Source of the DNA: an uncultured Clostridia bacterium
GTDB lineage: Bacteria > Bacillota_A > Clostridia > Christensenellales > Aristaeellaceae
Direction: 5' to 3'
Length of the DNA stretch: 6,831 nucleotides
Assembly (NCBI GenBank): GCA_946408865.1
Contig: CAMJTZ010000100.1
Coordinates: forward strand, 1-6,831
Made by a program: the position numbers and the translations under genes. Numbering within the stretch: position 1 is the first letter of the stretch; every line of letters begins with the position of its first letter. This document shows positions 1-4,403 of this stretch, piece by piece. The notes under the pieces were generated by a model, which was not told where the DNA came from, searched no databases, and saw only the letters and a list, made by a program, of their open reading frames with translations.

Positions 1-48
1 CGCCTTAATAAACTGTGGCCGGGCCCCCACAACCGTTAAAACCTTCAT
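1..48 (-). CDS. wecB: UDP-N-acetylglucosamine 2-epimerase, N-terminal fragment (cut by window edge)
   Basis: Reading leftward from an ATG at 48-46, the 16 codons up to the edge give MKVLTVVGARPQFIKA. This is the hallmark N-terminus of non-hydrolysing UDP-GlcNAc 2-epimerases: a first beta strand followed by the G-(A/T)-R-P-(Q/E)-x-I-K loop that binds nucleotide sugar. The family interconverts UDP-GlcNAc and UDP-ManNAc in the cytoplasm; a related branch (FnlC/CapG) performs the last step of UDP-L-FucNAc synthesis. A G-rich stretch (GGGG, six bases before the ATG) is a weak ribosome site. It has the same orientation as the glycosyltransferase gene ending at 234, 185 bp away, so it may be the next operon member. 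Only the first 16 residues are visible. The family call is strong because the motif is so characteristic, but which epimerase subtype it is cannot be told. Confidence 0.85.
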   Translation of the reverse strand, partial: MKVLTVVGARPQFIKA

Positions 49-123
49 CCCCAACCCCACAATCCAAAGCTAATGCCTTAGTAACAAATCTCCTATTGTG
101 AGGATTCTTCATCCAGCCCAGTG

Positions 124-151
124 TGTCATCCTGAGCGTAGTCGAAGGATCC
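124..151 (-). repeat. Short hairpin repeat, copy 1 (GGATCCTTCGACTACGCTCA type)
   Basis: Seen directly: an imperfect inverted repeat with ATCCT (128-132) and AGGAT (145-149) arms, G/A-rich mismatches inside the stem and a short loop. Read on the minus strand it begins GGATCCTTCGACTACGCTCA and ends GGATGACA. It lies between the GT4 gene and wecB. Similar short elements are, from memory, common between genes in many bacterial genomes, but no search was possible here. It has no T-tract, so it is not a canonical terminator. Confidence 0.55.
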
Positions 152-194
152 CCGGTGATTCCCAAGCATAATACTTAATCCATACCGCTCACGT

Positions 195-224
195 TGTTAT
201 CTCGGCCGAAGTCGAGAAATCTCC
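195..224 (-). repeat. Short hairpin repeat, copy 2 (related to copy 1)
   Basis: Seen directly: a 7-bp stem (TCTCGGC at 200-206 with GTCGAGA at 211-217, one G-T pair) closed by a four-base loop at 207-210. Read on the minus strand it aligns with copy 1: both have GAT, then TCGACT-x-CG, then GAT-x-ACA at matching places. It starts about 10 bases after the GT4 stop codon. No run of T follows on either strand, so it is unlikely to act as an ordinary intrinsic terminator, although it could protect the 3' end of the upstream message or weaken read-through into wecB. Confidence 0.55.
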
Positions 225-233
225 TTACGGTGC

Positions 234-1478
234 CTAAACTTCTTCCATTACCTCAACAAACTGCTGCGCCAGTTTTTCATAAGTGAAGTTTTCCAACACC
301 GCCTGGCGTCCTCTCCGGCCCATTTCCGCCCGTTCTTCCTCCGTCAGCCCCAGCATCTCCTTCAACCCCTTCGCCAGAGCCTCCACATCTTCCGCCGCCA
401 CACTAACCCCGCACCCGTAATCCCGAATATAATTATTCGGAGCCTCCACCGCATACAATATCGGTTTCCCGCTCATCATGGAATCGAATAGCTTGTTCAT
501 GCAGATCCCGAACCGGAACATATCGTTCTTCAGCGCGCCTACATAGCAGCAGTCAATCGCCTCCATGAGCGTCGGTATAGCCGTCTTCGGAATCCTCGGC
601 AGGAAGAAGATGCTCTTCCCCAGCCGGTCCCCGGCCTGCTTCATCAGCGCTTCCTTCTGGTTCCCTTCCCCGACGATCACAATCGCTGCCCGGTCATCCG
701 CAGCTTTCCCTGCCGCCTCCAACAGGTAATCCACAGCGTAGGACTTCGTCACGCTCCCGAAGAACCCGATAATAAACTTTCCTTCTTCCCGCAGCCCCGC
801 CAGCACCTTCTCATGCTCTTCCGGCAGTGCCGTGGGATGCTCCCACTCCTCCAGCACCACGCCGTTCATAACCACCCGGAATTTCTCCGGTGCCATCCCG
901 TGCTCCACAAAGTAATCCTTTGCCGCGCACAGCAGGGATACCACCTTGTCCGAATGTTTGCAAAAGGAATTCTCTCCCTTCTGCATCAGCATGACGAACG
1001 GATTGCTCTTCTTCATGCCCCCGATCTCAATCAGGGTAATCGGCCACATATCGTGAACCTCGTGGATCAGCATCGCCTTCCGCCCGTTCTTTATACACGC
1101 TTTCCGGATCTTCTGCCCGGCGTATGTGTCCAGCGGATAAGTGGAGGAGGTAATAATCACGTCCGGTTTCCATTCAGTTGCAATCCAGTCCGCCTTCTGC
1201 CGCAGCTTCTCCACGAACCGGAACATGGTCTCCGCCCGGGCCACCCCGTTGCCGGAGTAGGTGCCCGTCCGGATCCAGGTGTAGGTAATCCCGTCGATCA
1301 CTTCGCTCTGAAAATCCTCCGTTACGGCAGGATTCTTCCCCCGCAGATGGGAATAATCCCCGGCCACGATGCGCACGTTGTGCCCCATCTTCACCCATTC
1401 CCGGGAAAGATAGTACGGCCGGAATTCCATGCCCATCTCCGGAGATCCCGCGTAGTGTTCGATATACAGGATATTCAT
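234..1478 (-). CDS. GT4-family glycosyltransferase, WbuB-like
   Basis: A cytoplasmic or membrane-associated GT-B enzyme of 414 residues, predicted to move a sugar from a nucleotide donor to the growing lipid-linked glycan. The N-terminal acceptor domain opens with MNILYIEHYAGSPEMGMEFR, and HDMWP at 142-146 is typical of the WbuB-like subgroup, whose E. coli namesake is thought to add L-FucNAc. The C-terminal donor domain shows GFFGSVTKSYAVDYL (238-252), IVGEGNQ (268-274) and the family's FG-x4-NK-x8-GKP donor-site segment (about 323-339). A longer reading frame begins at 1571, but ATG 1478 is preferred: homology starts there, AAAGGA lies six bases upstream, and the ATGA shared with the previous stop codon implies translational coupling. 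The 31 extra residues would only be out-of-frame phosphoglycosyl transferase sequence. The third gene of the minus operon. Family assignment is firm; the sugar specificity is not known. Confidence 0.9.
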   Translation of the reverse strand: MNILYIEHYAGSPEMGMEFRPYYLSREWVKMGHNVRIVAGDYSHLRGKNPAVTEDFQSEVIDGITYTWIRTGTYSGNGVARAETMFRFVEKLRQKADWIATEWKPDVIITSSTYPLDTYAGQKIRKACIKNGRKAMLIHEVHDMWPITLIEIGGMKKSNPFVMLMQKGENSFCKHSDKVVSLLCAAKDYFVEHGMAPEKFRVVMNGVVLEEWEHPTALPEEHEKVLAGLREEGKFIIGFFGSVTKSYAVDYLLEAAGKAADDRAAIVIVGEGNQKEALMKQAGDRLGKSIFFLPRIPKTAIPTLMEAIDCCYVGALKNDMFRFGICMNKLFDSMMSGKPILYAVEAPNNYIRDYGCGVSVAAEDVEALAKGLKEMLGLTEEERAEMGRRGRQAVLENFTYEKLAQQFVEVMEEV

Positions 1479-2143
1479 TCGTAATCCTTTCCCAGCACGG
1501 CCAGCACCGTTCTTCCCATGATCAGCATCTCCCGGAAGAACCGGAACCGGCGGATACTCTCCAGGTTCCATTTCATCTTCGCCGGCAGCACCTGCTCCAT
1601 GTAAACCTTGTCCACATCCGAAGCAGCGTCCAGCAGTTGATCTTCATCCTTGTACCGGATCGAAGCCTCGCTCGTAATCCCCGCCGGCATCAGCAGCGTC
1701 GCGTTGTATTCCGGCTTGTACTGCTCCACGTACCTGACCGCTTCCGGCCGGGTCCCGACGAAGCTCATGTTCCCGGTAATCACGTCCAGCACCTGGGGCA
1801 GCTCGTCCAGCCGCAGCCGCCGCAGTTTCCGGCCGACCTTCGTAATCCGCGGATCCTCCCCGACCGTCACCGCAGTCCCGATCTTCTCTGCGTTGACGAC
1901 CATCGTCCGGAATTTGTGGATCCCGAACTGCTTTCCGTAAGTCGTCACCCGCTTCTGCCGGTAGAATACCGGACCCGGATCCTCAACCTTAATCATCACC
2001 GCGATGACGATCATCGGCAAAGCCAGCAGCACCAGCAGCACCAGCGCCATCACCAGATCAAACGCCCGTTTCGCCGCCAGTTCGCACCGCTTTTCCCGGC
2101 CTGAATGCCCAGCTCCGCGGTCACCTTCCGCAGCGCGCTGCAT
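1475..2143 (-). CDS. Small monotopic phosphoglycosyl transferase (bacterial sugar transferase family, PglC/WcaJ C-terminal type)
   Basis: Predicted to transfer a sugar 1-phosphate from a UDP-sugar to undecaprenyl phosphate at the inner face of the membrane, the first committed step of glycan assembly. In the 222-residue version, KRAFD (25-29) leads into one hydrophobic re-entrant helix (about 30-51), followed by PGPVFYRQ (56-63), KFRTM (77-81), DPRITKVG (97-104), the Asp113-Glu114 catalytic pair in LDELPQ, and GNMSFVGTRPE (124-134). The usual GPRPE is GTRPE here, and PAGITSEASIRYKDE (153-167) fits a recognisable subgroup of the family. The start is uncertain. ATG 2143 has GGAG five bases upstream but overlaps the previous gene by 94 bases, and its first 20 or so residues look non-homologous. 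GTG 2053 or ATG 2050 sit on the upstream stop (GTGATG) but would remove the conserved KRAFD. It is coupled downstream to the GT4 gene by ATGA. Confidence 0.9.
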   Translation of the reverse strand: MQRAAEGDRGAGHSGREKRCELAAKRAFDLVMALVLLVLLALPMIVIAVMIKVEDPGPVFYRQKRVTTYGKQFGIHKFRTMVVNAEKIGTAVTVGEDPRITKVGRKLRRLRLDELPQVLDVITGNMSFVGTRPEAVRYVEQYKPEYNATLLMPAGITSEASIRYKDEDQLLDAASDVDKVYMEQVLPAKMKWNLESIRRFRFFREMLIMGRTVLAVLGKDYE

Positions 2144-4245
2144 ACCGTCTCCACGTCGTCGTCCGAAAGCAGCGTATGCAGCGGCAGCGTGAACAGGTTC
2201 CGGTAGTAGTCATACGTGTTCGGGAAATCTTTGATATCCCAGCCCAGCTGCTTGTAGGCGGTCATCATGGGCAGGGGCTTGTAGTGCACGTTGGTGCTGA
2301 CGCCGTCCTTCGCCATTTCCTCAATCACTTTGTTCCGGATGTCTTCATCCCCGCCGGGGATGCGTACCAGGTACAGGTGATTGGAGGAATCCATGCCTTC
2401 CACATGATGGTGCAGATGCCAGAGCCCCAGCTCGTCGCATACCGCGTCATATTTCCGGATCATCTCGCTCCGCCGCTCCAGCAGTCCCGGATACCGGTCC
2501 AGCTGCCGCAGCCCGATGGCCGCCATAATGTCCGTCATGTTGCACTTGTACCAGGGACCGACGATATCGTATTCCCAGGCGCCCACCTTGCTCTTCGCCA
2601 GCGCGTCCTTGCTCTGCCCGTGCAGGGAGAGCAGCTGGTATATCCTGTAGATCTCGTGATCCGTCACGCCCAGATCATATACGCTTTTCGGCAGGCACCA
2701 AGTGCTGGCGCCTCCTTCCGCCGTGGTGAAATTCTTCACCGCGTGAAAGCTGAAACTCGTGAAATGCGCGATCCGCCCGCAGTACAGCGTTCCGGCCGCG
2801 CCGTTTCCGGAATGTGTTACCTTCCGCCGTGCTCCCAGGCCGTGGGCGCAGTCCGCCAGAACCGCGACGCGGCCGAGTCCCTTCTGGATCTTCGCGCTCA
2901 GATCCCCCAGCGGCGTCCCGTCCGGCTCCAGCGGCGCAAACAGGTTCTTCTTCCGGTTTACGATCTCAAAGATCCAGTCGTAATCCGCGACGATGCCGCC
3001 CAGATCCACGACGATAATCGCCTTTGTCCGCGGTGTAATGGCAGCCTCCAGCGCCTCATAGTCCATTTCCGGCATCCCGGTCCGGGAATCCCCGTTCTTC
3101 TGAATATCCACAAACCGGACCGTCGCCCCGCAGTGAATCACCGCGGAAGCGGAAGCCGTATACGTATACGCCGGAACGATGACCTCGTCCCCTTCCCGGA
3201 TGCCCAGAATCCGCAGGTTCAGCTCTTCCGCTGCCGTCGCGGAATTCAGGCAGACAACCTTTTCTTTCCATTGATCGGTCTCCGCTTCCGCGTCAGCGTC
3301 CACGTCTCCGGTCTCGATAAACGCAGCCAGCCGCCGTTCCAGCAGCTTTGTCCGTGGTCCGGTGGTAATCCAGCCGGAGCGCATCGCGTCCACAACTTCC
3401 CCGATCTCCCGTTCCGAAATATCCGGCGGGCTGAAGGGAATCTGCTTCTTCAGTTGTTTGTCCGAAAGGATTTCCTGGGATTCCGCCAGGTCTTCGCTGC
3501 CGCTCAGGTAAATCGCGGAGCCGTAGTCCTGCAGATCCAGGCCTTTTGCCCGGCAAAGCTTTTCGATCGCGCTCTTCATCTCCGGCTGCAGCAGCGGATC
3601 CGCGATGTAAATCACTTTCACGTCGTTCCGGGTTACCGCGTATTCCAGCATCTCCGTTCCGCCGTATACGGGGATCCCGTCCATGGAACGTCCGTTCACC
3701 CGCGCCTTGGAATCCAGCACGCATACCGGCTGCAGATCCTTGCTGTCCTCCAGGTTCCGGATCATCCGGGAAGCGGCGCTGCCGGCGCCGACGACCATGA
3801 CGTGCTGCCCGGTCTTCCGCCAGTTTTTGAATTTCCGCCGTTCCACCGCCCACAGCCGGCTGGTAAAACGGATAAACGTGATGAAAACAAACTGGAAGAA
3901 GGCGCCTACCACATAGTAAGAAAAAGGCATCCGGTGTCCGGCAATCAGGGTCCCGGCAACCATAAAGGCCGAAGTAATCACGCTGGCAGCAAGAATCCGG
4001 TTCATATCGTTGATGCCGGCGTATTGCCACATACCGCCGTAAAGCCGGAACAGCCAGAAAACCACAAGACAAACCACTGTATAGAATGGCACGGTTTCCA
4101 AAGCCCACTGCGGATACTGCGGAACAGTGTACAGCAACTGGCCGCTCATATAAAAACGGAGAAAAAGGGCAAGGAAATACGAACCGTTTACTGCCACAAT
4201 ATCCAGCAGCATAATCAGCCAGTCCCGTCCCTTGATCCTGTTCAT
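2050..4245 (-). CDS. Fusion protein: PglF/CapD-type membrane and Rossmann module joined to a DegT/DnrJ/EryC1/StrS sugar aminotransferase
   Basis: 731 residues. Residues 1-135 hold about four membrane helices (roughly 9-30, 50-68, 84-102, 109-127) and the LYGGMWQYAGINDMNRI segment (68-84) that resembles LYR-x-WRYA-x-DL in membrane-bound sugar 4,6-dehydratases. Residues 147-250 form a Rossmann-like domain with VVGAGSAAS (151-159). The catalytic SDR dehydratase domain expected next is absent. Instead a PLP aminotransferase runs from about 268 to 714: start motif GWITTGP (291-297), NSAT (334-337), VPAYTYTASA (357-366), LADCAHGLGA (463-472; Asp465 should pair with the PLP ring nitrogen), SFSFHAVKN (497-505; Lys504 the likely Schiff-base lysine), EGG (510-512), and CNMTDIMAAIGLRQLD (568-583). 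Expected reaction: amination of a UDP-4-keto sugar using glutamate. The last 17 or so residues are an out-of-frame reading of the next gene's start. GAGGA lies about ten bases before ATG 4245. The first gene of the minus operon. Confidence 0.88.
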   Translation of the reverse strand: MNRIKGRDWLIMLLDIVAVNGSYFLALFLRFYMSGQLLYTVPQYPQWALETVPFYTVVCLVVFWLFRLYGGMWQYAGINDMNRILAASVITSAFMVAGTLIAGHRMPFSYYVVGAFFQFVFITFIRFTSRLWAVERRKFKNWRKTGQHVMVVGAGSAASRMIRNLEDSKDLQPVCVLDSKARVNGRSMDGIPVYGGTEMLEYAVTRNDVKVIYIADPLLQPEMKSAIEKLCRAKGLDLQDYGSAIYLSGSEDLAESQEILSDKQLKKQIPFSPPDISEREIGEVVDAMRSGWITTGPRTKLLERRLAAFIETGDVDADAEAETDQWKEKVVCLNSATAAEELNLRILGIREGDEVIVPAYTYTASASAVIHCGATVRFVDIQKNGDSRTGMPEMDYEALEAAITPRTKAIIVVDLGGIVADYDWIFEIVNRKKNLFAPLEPDGTPLGDLSAKIQKGLGRVAVLADCAHGLGARRKVTHSGNGAAGTLYCGRIAHFTSFSFHAVKNFTTAEGGASTWCLPKSVYDLGVTDHEIYRIYQLLSLHGQSKDALAKSKVGAWEYDIVGPWYKCNMTDIMAAIGLRQLDRYPGLLERRSEMIRKYDAVCDELGLWHLHHHVEGMDSSNHLYLVRIPGGDEDIRNKVIEEMAKDGVSTNVHYKPLPMMTAYKQLGWDIKDFPNTYDYYRNLFTLPLHTLLSDDDVETVCSALRKVTAELGIQAGKSGANWRRNGRLIW
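2149..2152 (-). promoter_or_regulatory. Ribosome binding site inside the aminotransferase gene, supporting start 2143
   Basis: GGAG on the minus strand lies five bases before ATG 2143-2141, inside the coding sequence of the upstream gene. It is the only convincing ribosome site near an in-frame start that keeps the conserved KRAFD segment of the phosphoglycosyl transferase. A four-base match can occur by chance, so it favours the start but does not prove it. Confidence 0.4.
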
Positions 4246-4305
4246 GCTTTGCCCGTCCTCGCTCCGTTAAAATCAACCCAAATACATGTGTCCATAGACT
4301 GTTTT

Positions 4306-4334
4306 ATTATACGGTTTCTTCATTATACTGTCAA
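4306..4334 (-). promoter_or_regulatory. Perfect-consensus sigma-70/sigma-A promoter for the leftward operon
   Basis: On the minus strand TTGACA (4334-4329) and TATAAT (4311-4306) are separated by exactly 17 bases. Both hexamers match the housekeeping consensus fully. Transcription should start near 4299, giving a leader of about 54 bases before ATG 4245. A second TATAAT occurs at 4327-4322 but has no matching -35 box. Confidence 0.85.
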
Positions 4335-4344
4335 ACATTGAAAC

Positions 4345-4373
4345 TTGCCCAAACCCTTTATAAATGGTACAAT
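4345..4373 (+). promoter_or_regulatory. Divergent extended -10 promoter for the Wzy/WaaL-type gene
   Basis: TTGCCC (4345-4350), a 17-base spacer and TACAAT (4368-4373), with TGG directly before the -10 forming an extended -10. Expected start near 4380, about 24 bases ahead of ATG 4404. The -35 boxes of the two divergent promoters are only 10 bases apart. An alternative is TTGAAA (4338) with TATAAA (4359), but its 15-base spacer is short. Confidence 0.6.
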
Positions 4374-4390
4374 AAATCCATCTCAGCAGG

Positions 4391-4396
4391 AAGGAG
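4391..4396 (+). promoter_or_regulatory. Strong ribosome binding site that fixes the start at 4404
   Basis: AAGGAG lies seven bases before ATG 4404. The reading frame stays open back to a TTG at 4338, but that codon lies upstream of the predicted transcription start near 4380, has no ribosome site, and the extra 22 residues precede an obvious N-terminal membrane helix. Confidence 0.85.
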
Positions 4397-4403
4397 AAAC
4401 GCC

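Noticed and set aside
200..217. The hairpin just after the GT4 stop as an intrinsic terminator
   Set aside because: No T-tract follows on the minus strand (TAACAACG), so ordinary intrinsic termination is not supported.
2089..2098. GGGAAAA as a programmed -1 slippery heptamer
   Set aside because: In the aminotransferase frame the codons are GGG AAA AGC, so the heptamer is not in the X-XXY-YYZ phase and slippage would not keep good pairing. A reading error or an internal start is likelier.
3293..4276. A 327-codon minus-strand frame overlapping the fusion gene
   Set aside because: It is a shifted reading of the same DNA, rich in Arg and Gly, with no conserved motif, and the in-phase frame carries clear family motifs throughout.
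2176..4341. A 721-codon open frame on the plus strand opposite the fusion gene
   Set aside because: It mirrors the real gene almost exactly and encodes a His, Pro, Arg and Gln-rich chain with no recognisable domain. Long antisense frames like this arise from GC-rich codon bias, whereas the minus-strand frame has full domain motifs, a ribosome site and a perfect promoter.
4338..4403. A 22-residue longer N-terminus for the Wzy/WaaL-type protein from TTG 4338
   Set aside because: It would begin upstream of the predicted transcription start, lacks a ribosome site, and overlaps the promoter; ATG 4404 has AAGGAG at ideal spacing.
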